From contig JAXHOK010000043.1 in NCBI GenBank assembly GCA_034519515.1, positions 62,001-126,000 of the forward strand: DNA of 64,000 bases, read 5' to 3'. The translations under genes and the position numbers were made by a program. The notes beneath the pieces are model-generated. The model saw only the letters and a program-made list of their open reading frames with translations, was not told the DNA's origin and did not search any database. This DNA comes from Arcicella sp034519515 (GTDB lineage: Bacteria; Bacteroidota; Bacteroidia; Cytophagales; Spirosomataceae). Shown here piece by piece: positions 17,163 through 24,549 of the stretch; positions within the stretch are counted from its first letter, which is position 1, and each line of letters opens with the position of its first letter.

Positions 17163-17952
17163 GTTTTCCGCAAAGTTCATCCATTCGATAAAATTTCAAC
17201 TCTAATTTAGCACTTTCCGCTAAGATTTGTTCTAAAAAATGAATATCAAAACCATATTCATCGGGTTTTTGAGTATTTCCATCCAAAGGTTTATGACCAA
17301 AAATCATCATTACTGAACCTTCATGCTTGGTTCTTTGTAATCCCTTTTGGATGTCTTCAACGGTCAATTTTGTACCCACATCAATCAATAAAGCATTAAC
17401 TTTCTGGGTATTGTCGTGTTGATGGTAGATTTCGTCCATGTCCTCAATTTTACGAGTATATTCATATTCCCAAATATTTCTGGTCTTCATGGAGACGTCT
17501 CGCAAAAGCGTAAAATATTTCAATAACTCACGGTCAGAATACCACATCTGTGAACCCCCAGGATGAGCAAAAGTAGTGGGTGAAAATCCTTGTTTTTTCA
17601 TCGTTTTCAAGCAATGAAAAATCTCATTTTCCATGTATTTATTTAAAGAATATTCCCAAATATAAGGTATAGAACGGGCGTGAATGGCTCCATGGCAACC
17701 AATTTCATGCCCTTCTTTTGCCATTTCGTGTAACATTTTCACCTCTTTATCCGAAAGGCTATCGGGTTGGGTAATATAAAAAGTAGCTTTTACGTTATAT
17801 TTTTTTAAGAGTGGACGTAACTGATTCCATTCTTTCACAAATCTGTCATCAAAAGATAAAGCAATCCCTGCTTGACGAGCCATTTTTTTCGGTTCACAAG
17901 CGGAAAATAAAATAGTAAAAATGAGATATAAAGTATTTATTTTAACTATCAT
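17143..17952 (-). CDS. Polysaccharide deacetylase-family lipoprotein
   Basis: This 269-residue protein has a lipobox (FSAC, Cys19) and a NodB-type fold: SFDD at residues 33-36 (catalytic and metal Asp), GHEIGCHGAIHARS with the metal-binding histidines, FAHPGG and a late IFGHKP. Such enzymes remove acetyl groups from chitin-like polymers or peptidoglycan in the envelope. A family A MITE sits just upstream. The C-terminal lysine/arginine tail comes from a repeat. The mirror copy is 45179-45994. Confidence 0.85.
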   Translation of the reverse strand: MIVKINTLYLIFTILFSACEPKKMARQAGIALSFDDRFVKEWNQLRPLLKKYNVKATFYITQPDSLSDKEVKMLHEMAKEGHEIGCHGAIHARSIPYIWEYSLNKYMENEIFHCLKTMKKQGFSPTTFAHPGGSQMWYSDRELLKYFTLLRDVSMKTRNIWEYEYTRKIEDMDEIYHQHDNTQKVNALLIDVGTKLTVEDIQKGLQRTKHEGSVMMIFGHKPLDGNTQKPDEYGFDIHFLEQILAESAKLELKFYRMDELCGKRVKGKR

Positions 17953-17966
17953 TTATTGAAAGGTAA

Positions 17967-18125
17967 GGGAGCATACAAATTTAAACATACCCACTTCTGG
18001 TATGAACTTCCCGAAAGTAAAGTAAAATAGTTTCGGGGTAAATCTCTCGGTAACTTCCCGAAAGTAGAAATAACTTTCGGGAAGTTTAATGGAAGTCATG
18101 GGTACTTTATTAATTGGATGCTCCC
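17967..18125. mobile_element. MITE-like family A element, copy 1
   Basis: This 159-bp element begins GGGAGCATACAAATTTAAAC and ends TTAATTGGATGCTCCC. The two ends are imperfect inverted repeats of about 28 bases, and the interior holds CCCGAAAG stems. It is flanked by TAA on both sides. It lies between the divergent deacetylase and pgeF genes and could affect both promoters. Confidence 0.8.
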
Positions 18126-18177
18126 TAACCTTTTAGTAGTTTTTACTTTTAACAAAACGCTAACACAACACGTATAG

Positions 18178-18924
18178 ATGTACACAGTACCAAAAATTTT
18201 CCAACAGTTTTCCGAACTAATTGCCGTGGAGAGTAACCGACACGGCGGAATCAGCAAAGCCCCATATACTTCACTAAATTTAGGGCTTTTTACCGAAGAT
18301 AAGCCAGAAAATGTACAAGAAAATAGAAGTCGATTTTTTGAAAGTCTTGGCATAAAGTCCAGTAGAGTTGCTCATTCCTACCAAATTCATCGAGATAAAA
18401 TCTTGAAAGTTACTCGTTGTAAGGCTTATGAAGGTTATGACGCTTTGATTTCGAGTAATAAAAACTCGTTTATGTCTGTTACCATTGCCGATTGTGTTCC
18501 CGTTTTAGTGTATGATGCTAAAAATCAGGCAGTTGCTGCTATTCATGCGGGTTGGAAAGGGACTGTGGCAGACATCACAGCCAAGACAATCCAGATGATG
18601 CAAGTGGAATTTAATACAAATCCTGCCGATTGTTATGCTTACATCGGTACGTGCATAGATGAATCTTCTTTTGAGGTGGATGAAAAAGTGGCAGAAACGT
18701 TTGCTTATGAATTCAAAACCTTAGTGAAAAATGGGCGAAAAAGGAAGTTTTTTGTCGATTTAAAGAAAGCAAACGCAGCCCAATTAATGAAATGTGGCGT
18801 TCCCGAAAACCAGATTGAAATTTCAAAATTCTCAACCGTTTTAGATAATCAAGACTATTTTTCACATCGAAAAGAGAAAGGGAAAACAGGACGAATGATG
18901 GCGTTGATTGGGGTGAGGAAATAG
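18178..18924 (+). CDS. pgeF: Peptidoglycan editing factor / multicopper oxidase-fold (YfiH) protein
   Basis: This 248-residue member of the YfiH/DUF152 family is known for purine nucleoside phosphorylase or adenosine deaminase activity and for preventing mis-incorporation into peptidoglycan. The motifs SNRHGGIS, SYQIH, TIADCVPVLVYD (Cys/Asp), AAIHAGWKGT and DYFSHR hold the metal-binding His/Cys set. The ATG at 18178 gives the normal length. It is followed by a GTAAGTC repeat hairpin. The mirror copy is 44187-44935. Confidence 0.9.
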   Translation: MYTVPKIFQQFSELIAVESNRHGGISKAPYTSLNLGLFTEDKPENVQENRSRFFESLGIKSSRVAHSYQIHRDKILKVTRCKAYEGYDALISSNKNSFMSVTIADCVPVLVYDAKNQAVAAIHAGWKGTVADITAKTIQMMQVEFNTNPADCYAYIGTCIDESSFEVDEKVAETFAYEFKTLVKNGRKRKFFVDLKKANAAQLMKCGVPENQIEISKFSTVLDNQDYFSHRKEKGKTGRMMALIGVRK

Positions 18925-19022
18925 TTACGTAAGTTGTAAGTCATAAGTCATAAGATACCTTCGGGTAGTAAAATCCATTGATATTTTCTTATGACTTACG
19001 ACTCTCAACTTTCGACTCTTAA
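18925..19022. repeat. GTAAGTC-type hairpin repeat after pgeF
   Basis: Words of the type AAGTCATAAGTCATAAGATACC are mirrored by TTATGACTTACGACTC around an AT loop. It lies between the convergent pgeF and serine hydrolase genes. It belongs to the same family as the repeat inside the nitrilase gene. Confidence 0.75.
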
Positions 19023-19025
19023 AAA

Positions 19026-20324
19026 TCAATCGTCCAAACTCTGATAAATCACTTGTCTGAAAAGATTATTCAAATTATCGCCCTTCGTTGCTTGGGTTTG
19101 TTTCATAATTACGCCAATGATTTTTTCTTTGGGATCGGCAAAATAATTGGTGTTAAAATACCCTCCCCACGTAAATGTTCCTTCGCTACCGATACCCCCT
19201 TTGGCTTCTCCGTTTGCTCGTAACACGCTGTATGCTAAACCGAAAAAACTATCGCCTTTTTCACCCCCAAAAAGAGTTTCAGTTTGGTTAGATAGAATAG
19301 CATCAATGGTGGTTCTGCTCAAATATCTTTTGCCGTTCATTTCTCCATCGTTGATATACATTTGGAGAAAAGTAGCATAATCTTTGGCGGTACTCGAAAG
19401 CCCCGCACCACCCGAAAAAAAGGTTTTTGCCCCTTTTATCGGATATTCAGGGTCATAAAAAGTGGTTGGATAACGTTCAAATCCTCCGTCTTTACTGCTT
19501 TTTTGAATGGAAACTAAACGGCTTGCCTTGTTGTCGGGTAAGTAAAAATAAGTGTCCGACATTCCCATGGGTTCAAACATTCTTTTTCTGAGAAATTCAT
19601 CAAAAGGCATTCCCGAAATCACTTCAATAAAATACCCCAAAACGTCCAATCCTTCAGAATAAACATATTTTTCACCTGGATTGTGGTGTAAAGGAAGTTT
19701 TGCTAATTTCTTGACGGACTCACCGATTTTGATGGATTCCGTGGTGAATAAATCAGTAACGCCTGCTTTTTTGTACATGGCTTTGAACTTTTCATCCCCA
19801 TCAATCACGCCATAACCCAAGCCCGAAGTGTGGCTCAACAAATGCCGAATCGTGATTTCGTTTTTGGCGGGTTCAGTAGTGTAAGTAGTATCTCTGAAAG
19901 TAAAAGATTTCAGCAAAGTTGGATTTTTAAATTCTGGAATATACTTGAAAATTGGGTCGTCTAATTGAAATTTACCTTCCTCCCAAAGCATCATCACGGC
20001 TGTGGAGGTGATGGCTTTTGTCATAGAGGCAATTCTGAAAATATCATCCCGTTTCAAAGCTCTATTGCTCTGATTATCAGCCATTCCGAAGGCTTTGTGA
20101 TAAATAATCTTTCCGTTCCGAATCACGATTGCCGCCACCCCAGGCACTTCTTTATTATTGACAGCGTTCTGGAAAACATTGTCCATTCGGGCAATTCGCT
20201 CGCTGGATATTCCTACGCTTTCGGGCGTGCCGTCTGTGGGAGCAGGAGAATTTTTGATTGATTTTGTTTGTGAAAATCCCGAAAAGGAAATCAATACTAA
20301 CAATAAATAAAATCGTTTTTTCAT
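19026..20324 (-). CDS. Beta-lactamase-fold serine hydrolase (class C/esterase type), secreted
   Basis: This 432-residue protein has a signal peptide (MKKRFYLLLVLISFSGFSQ). The penicillin-binding-like catalytic motifs are SMTK at about residue 97, the tyrosine motif YSEG in place of YxN, and GGIGSEGTFTWGG near the C-terminus in place of KTG. These proteins are usually esterases or D-aminopeptidases rather than resistance enzymes. The mirror copy 42784-44084 is nearly identical with three frameshifts. Confidence 0.85.
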   Translation of the reverse strand: MKKRFYLLLVLISFSGFSQTKSIKNSPAPTDGTPESVGISSERIARMDNVFQNAVNNKEVPGVAAIVIRNGKIIYHKAFGMADNQSNRALKRDDIFRIASMTKAITSTAVMMLWEEGKFQLDDPIFKYIPEFKNPTLLKSFTFRDTTYTTEPAKNEITIRHLLSHTSGLGYGVIDGDEKFKAMYKKAGVTDLFTTESIKIGESVKKLAKLPLHHNPGEKYVYSEGLDVLGYFIEVISGMPFDEFLRKRMFEPMGMSDTYFYLPDNKASRLVSIQKSSKDGGFERYPTTFYDPEYPIKGAKTFFSGGAGLSSTAKDYATFLQMYINDGEMNGKRYLSRTTIDAILSNQTETLFGGEKGDSFFGLAYSVLRANGEAKGGIGSEGTFTWGGYFNTNYFADPKEKIIGVIMKQTQATKGDNLNNLFRQVIYQSLDD

Positions 20325-20542
20325 GGTTTATGCTTTTTGAATGTATAAATTTAAAAGACTAACTTGCTTGGCAATATACTCTTTTAAATGGTTGTTGAAT
20401 TTTTGAATTGTTGTTTCAAAAACTGAGAATAGATTAGATTTTCACTAAATTACAAACTTTCTTTGTGCGTAGATGTTAATCAAACAATCATTTCTGTTAC
20501 ACAGGATTTATTTATCACAAACCAATCTCAATCAACTATTAT

Positions 20543-21579
20543 ATGCAAAAATTACTTTTATTTCCTCTCTTTTTATTTATTCCGTTTCTGACGTTTTCTC
20601 AAACCGATACCACCCAAACCAAAACCGAAGACATGAATTTTGATAGTTTTGGTGATGCCGACGACAAAAAAATCAAAACGTATTGTACCCAAAAAGTCAA
20701 TTATTTATCACCGACTAAACTCATTTCCATTGGTTACGAAAATCAATTACCTTTTCATTTAACCTCATTGGGAACGCACGGAAACACTACTGCGATTTCT
20801 GATGCTGAAACACACGTCAATAGCTTCGGCGGTATCAGAATCGGATTGAATACACCCATCATTTCCAAATCAAATTTAATCGTAAACTTGGGATTAAGTT
20901 TTTGGAATACTACCGCAAGTTTAGAAAACCCCGAACGTTCAACGCTTTTTAGAAATATGAGTAATTTGAATAGTACTGGGGCAAATTTGACGGTTTTTAA
21001 GCCGCTGAATGATAAGAATTTCTTGATATTTCAACTAAATACTGACTTAAACGGTAATTATAGTAATCTCTCGGGAAATACCTCAAAAGCTATCACATAC
21101 AGCGGAACGGCAATTTATGGTTGGAAAAAGAACGATAATTTGATGTGGGGCGTGGGCGTAACACGGACGTATCGGGCGGGGCAATTGCTGCACCTTCCCG
21201 TAATAATGTATAATCAAACTTTCAATAAAAAAAATGGGGGATTGAATCCACTTTTCCCGCCAAAGCAAATTTGCGGAGGAATTTCAGCCCAAGTTCATAT
21301 TTGATGTTGGGCTATGAAATTGAAGGAAATACTTACTTTGTGGGGAATGCTAATGCGGCTGACGTATATATAAGAAGGGGTGAGTTAAAGCCCAGAATCA
21401 CCTTTGAAACCAAATTGATGGGTTTTATTTGGCTTTCTGCCCAAGCGGGTTTGCGGTATAATTATCGGTTTGATGCGTTTTCAACTCAGAACCCTGTGAA
21501 GGACGAGATGCCCATTTTTACTAATAAATTGGGTAATCCATTGTATTTCAATGTGAGTTTAAACTTGGTGAGTCCGTAG
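20543..21579 (+). CDS. Outer-membrane beta-barrel protein (DUF6268-like), frameshifted in this arm
   Basis: This 344-residue protein has a signal peptide (FLTFSQ) and many amphipathic strands ending in aromatic residues. A segment reads NLRRNFSPSSYLMLGYEIEGN, and the C-terminus is FNVSLNLVSP. The left arm has eight A residues at 21227-21234 and the right arm six. Six gives FNKKWGIESTFPAK and a single open frame. The right arm (41404-42440) is itself broken elsewhere, at about 42245, so only the combination yields the full protein. The DUF assignment is from memory of the motif and is tentative. Confidence 0.7.
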
Positions 21580-21604
21580 TTGAATAATTAATATAACATC
21601 GTGC

Positions 21605-21654
21605 CTTATTTCTGAATTTGGATTGCGACATTTCGCAATCCAAATTCAGAAATA
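21605..21654. terminator. Long hairpin between convergent genes
   Basis: TTATTTCTGAATTTGGATTG pairs with CAATCCAAATTCAGAAATAA over a small loop. It is downstream of the outer-membrane barrel and can terminate transcription. A copy is at about 41329-41380. Confidence 0.75.
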
Positions 21655-21789
21655 ATGGGTATCGTAAAAAGGGGTGGCACGGTTCAAAACCATGTTACTC
21701 CTAATCTATATTTGCTATTACTCAAATTTAGGTTAATTTGTTCATTACCAACTATTTACGAACATCGAACATCGCAATACGAACAACTA

Positions 21790-22240
21790 TTAACTTTTCT
21801 TAATTTGTCGTTTCCAAACATCTGTTCTACCGAAGAGTGAAACTCCAATAAAACCTCTTACTTCCAAGGTGTTTTCATCAATCAATTTCATTTCACAAGA
21901 ATAATCATTGCCATTTTTGGGGGTCATAAATTCTGCCTTCTTCCCATTTATCTCCGCCCTTAAAAACGAAATCTCTTAGGTTTTCTAAGCCTTTCAATTG
22001 CCGACTTTGCAGACTGGCTTCGGGATTATTGATGTCGGTTCGGGGTTTACCATCGGCATCATTGGGTACTTTTAACCAAACCAATTTACCGTAAAATTTC
22101 TCCCCTTTTTTATAGACCTGAATCATGCCCGTGCCTTCGCCGTTTTTCCAAACGCCCAAAATGGCATCCGCTTTTTGAGAAAACGAATTTAGACTCGCCA
22201 AGAGAATAATAATGACTGATAATTTTAGTGATTTTAACAT
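21790..22240 (-). CDS. DUF2147 family secreted protein, frameshifted in this arm
   Basis: This protein of about 149 residues has a signal peptide (LLASLNSFSQ) and the DUF2147 pattern: ILGVWKNGEGTGMIQVYKKG, FYGKLVWLK, LENLRDFVFKGG, GRIYDPKNGNDYSC, LEVRGFIGVSLFGRTDVW. The left arm has five G at 21919-21923 against four in the right arm. Four restores the C-terminal half (DPKNGNDYSCEMKLID). Function unknown; typical of Bacteroidota and Proteobacteria. The mirror copy is 40743-41194. Confidence 0.8.
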
Positions 22241-22400
22241 TTTTCGAGATTTTTAATGAATGATTTAATTGTTTTCATTGAAACGTAAAAAGCGAGTGAA
22301 TGTTTTGTGATGTATTCTCTTTTAAACCCCAAAAGCCATTCAAACGATGCTTGAATAGCTCAGGTGTGATAGTATTTAGAGAAATCAGTCGGGAATGTAA

Positions 22401-22558
22401 GGGAGCATACAAATTTAAACATACCCACTTCTGGTATGAACTTCCCGAAAGTTATTTCTACTTTCGGGAAGTAAATCTCTCGGTAACTTTCCGAAAGTTA
22501 TTTCTACTTTCGGGAAGTTTAATGGAAGTCATGGGTACTTTATTAATTGGATGCTCCC
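22401..22558. mobile_element. MITE-like family A element, copy 2
   Basis: This is a 158-bp copy with ends GGGAGCATACAAATTTAAAC and AATTGGATGCTCCC, containing two CCCGAAAG stems. Its flanks are TAA and TTA. It has inserted into the coding sequence of a lipoprotein gene that reads in from 22710. Confidence 0.8.
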
Positions 22559-22710
22559 TTACCAGAAGTGTATGCGGTCAGTTTCCAGTCAGTTTCTGAT
22601 AATAATGAAGATACGGGCGTTTCGCTGGGTTTCACTGTAACCACTTCATCTTTTTTACAAGCATTAATCAATAATCCAAGAAGGAAAAAAGGAATCAATA
22701 ATTTTTTCAT
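22543..22710 (-). pseudogene. Lipoprotein gene truncated by a family A MITE
   Basis: The frame opens MKKLLIPFFLLGLLINACKK, a clear lipoprotein signal, and continues with ETDWKLTAYTSG. That is the start of a lipocalin-like or META-like domain common in this phylum. After 49 residues it runs into the MITE end and stops within its terminal repeat (22543). No continuation is recognisable beyond the MITE at 22300-22400. The mirror copy (40262-40431) shows the same truncation, so the insertion is real. Confidence 0.65.
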
Positions 22711-22984
22711 AACGTTTGATTTTTAAAGGTAATTTTTGTTAAATATTTGATAATGAATATGTTGTGTTATTGTTCATACACAAAGATGAATGGTGAATAG
22801 ATACAAAATCCGTTTGCTAATCTAAAATCACCCCATAATTTAGTATTTGGCGATTTCGGATTTCATTCATTGTTTTAGTTGTAAAGAATAGGAGAGGAGG
22901 AAACACGAAATTCAATATTTATTACATCTTATCGTTTTGGTTAGAATGAAAACCTTTAAATTTGCCCATTAAAAATCTTTTTTC
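22711..22984. other. Divergent intergenic region
   Basis: AT-rich spacer between the truncated lipoprotein gene (minus) and the small lipoprotein (plus). Promoters are expected, but I see no clear box or structured RNA. Confidence 0.4.
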
Positions 22985-23275
22985 ATGAAAATTAAGAACT
23001 TTTTTTACATTGTATTATTAACCATCACTTGCCAAATTCTGACAGGATGTTTATGGGCAAGGCGTTGCCCCGAATACTCTTGTAGCGTATCAATGGAACA
23101 CCGGCACGAAGGGGGAGTTTATCGCCCAAGAGCCGCTTTTTCGTGGGTAACCACCAAGAAGCATTTTCCTTGGCAAGCCTTTGGGAATGGCAAAAAAAAG
23201 AAATATGATGGTAAAAAAGATAAGAAAACGGGTAAAACTAAATTCAAATATTTATTGCCAGGGGAGAAGCAATAA
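22985..23275 (+). CDS. Small lipoprotein, basic C-terminus
   Basis: This is a 96-residue protein of unknown function. The signal peptide ends in a lipobox (ILTGC, Cys22). The mature part contains CPEYSCSVSMEHRHEGG and a lysine-rich tail (KKKKYDGKKDKKTGKTKF). The Cys-His-rich segment could bind metal, but this is a guess. A GTGAACGG repeat follows. The mirror copy is 39685-39980. Confidence 0.6.
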   Translation: MKIKNFFYIVLLTITCQILTGCLWARRCPEYSCSVSMEHRHEGGVYRPRAAFSWVTTKKHFPWQAFGNGKKKKYDGKKDKKTGKTKFKYLLPGEKQ

Positions 23276-23276
23276 A

Positions 23277-23350
23277 GGTTCACGGGGAATGGTAAAAAGG
23301 TGAACGGTTCACGGCAAATGGAAGTTCGACCACGAATACTCAACAATTCA
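23277..23350. repeat. GTTCACGG short-word repeat
   Basis: Words GGTTCACGGGGAATGG and GGTGAACGGTTCACGG, then CAACAATTCAAAATTCAAC in tandem, fill the gap between the small lipoprotein and DUF1456 genes. This is the same word family as at 17085-17162. Confidence 0.55.
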
Positions 23351-23375
23351 AAATTCAACAATTCAAAACTAACAA

Positions 23376-23612
23376 ATGTCCAACAACGATATTTTTAAAA
23401 AACTCAGAGTAGCCCTTAGTCTTCGCAATGACGATATTATTGAAATTATGGCACTGGTGGGCTTCAAAGCCACAAAAGCTGAAATTGGTGATATTTTCAG
23501 AGCCGAAGATCATCCTAATTTCAAAAAATGTGGAGATCAGTTTTTACGTAACTTTTTGAATGGTTTGGTAATTCACATGAGGGGACCGAGGGAGGAAAGA
23601 GTTGATAATTAG
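23376..23612 (+). CDS. DUF1456 (YehS-like) family protein
   Basis: This 78-residue protein contains the family start MSNNDIFKKLRVALSLRNDDIIEIM and a second similar half (DQFLRNFLNGLVIHMRG). E. coli YehS has two such units, and this is a single-unit version. Function unknown. The mirror copy 39348-39585 has a frameshift. Confidence 0.8.
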   Translation: MSNNDIFKKLRVALSLRNDDIIEIMALVGFKATKAEIGDIFRAEDHPNFKKCGDQFLRNFLNGLVIHMRGPREERVDN

Positions 23613-23622
23613 TAGAGAATAA

Positions 23623-24405
23623 TTAATAGTTGAAATGTATCATAATTGGGATTAAAAAAAGGTCAATAATTAGTGTTGTCAGTAAATAAATCGACAGAAT
23701 AAAGTTCCAAGTTATATGCAAGCCAATGCTGTAACTAAGCCCAAATTTCATTCTAACAAATCCAAATAAGTAACCAAAAACAATTTGAACACTAACCAAT
23801 GGAATGGCTAATAAATAGTTGTTAATGTTATCATAATTCAATAAGTGCATTAGCCCGAATGAAATAGCAATCACATGAAAAACAACGTGAAAATTGTTAG
23901 TCCAAAAGTTTTTTAAAGGTGAATCACAGTATTTTAGACCGATATAAATTATTGGAACAAGCAAAAAACTTAATCCTACGGCAGTAGGGATATATTTTGA
24001 TTGAATAATTGAACTTTCAGCAATCCACCACGAGCCTAAACAAATACCGATAGCAATCGCAATTCTGCTATATCTTAGGGCATTTCTGAATATTACTTCT
24101 TCCAAAATCGGAGCAACCAGTACTACAATGAAATAGGTTTTCCAATTGTCTTCTTTAAATCCGCTATACTCCGCATTAGTCAGTTCTTTGGTCAAAAATA
24201 TCAATGGAAAGAGAATTAAAGCAACACAGGCTTCAAATTTCAATAATTGCTTTATGTAAAAAATCTTTTCTTTTTGTGTAATTACGGATTCTTCGAGGAT
24301 ATAAGTGGGTCTTTTTGCATAAACTAAAAATTCTCTGATAATATTTTTAGCGGCAAATTTTGATGAAATCCAAGATATGCGGGACTCTCTCAGTAAAGAA
24401 ATCAT
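23623..24405 (-). CDS. CPBP family intramembrane metalloprotease
   Basis: This 260-residue protein has about seven hydrophobic segments. The CPBP (CaaX protease/Abi) motifs are APILEEVIFRNAL (EExxxR) at about residue 107, FGLMHLLN, and GLHITWNF near the end. Family members cleave prenylated or membrane peptides or act in bacteriocin self-immunity. The substrate is unknown. The first 50 residues lack membrane character. The mirror copy is 38562-39337. Confidence 0.85.
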   Translation of the reverse strand: MISLLRESRISWISSKFAAKNIIREFLVYAKRPTYILEESVITQKEKIFYIKQLLKFEACVALILFPLIFLTKELTNAEYSGFKEDNWKTYFIVVLVAPILEEVIFRNALRYSRIAIAIGICLGSWWIAESSIIQSKYIPTAVGLSFLLVPIIYIGLKYCDSPLKNFWTNNFHVVFHVIAISFGLMHLLNYDNINNYLLAIPLVSVQIVFGYLFGFVRMKFGLSYSIGLHITWNFILSIYLLTTLIIDLFLIPIMIHFNY

Positions 24406-24445
24406 GGGGTGAATGTATCTTAATCGTTGGAAGTGATTTAAAGTG

Positions 24446-24538
24446 AACTTCCCGAAACAATATCCATTGCGGGTATTTCTACTTTCGGGAAGTTGTATGG
24501 AGAGAACTTCCCGAAAGTAAAAAGAACTTTCGGGAAGT
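24446..24538. repeat. Two CCCGAAAG hairpins downstream of the S9 peptidase
   Basis: There are two stems, 24446-24494 and 24505-24538, each AACTTCCCGAAA facing TTTCGGGAAGT. They lie between the S9 peptidase stop (24550) and the CPBP start (24405), on the same strand, so they may terminate the peptidase transcript. Copies are at about 38429-38515. Confidence 0.75.
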
Positions 24539-24549
24539 AGCGTAAAAAA

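Noticed and set aside
21660..21715. tRNA-like segment (GGTTCAAAACC resembling a T-arm)
   Set aside because: No acceptor stem, anticodon arm or D-arm can be formed around it; it is a small imperfect hairpin.
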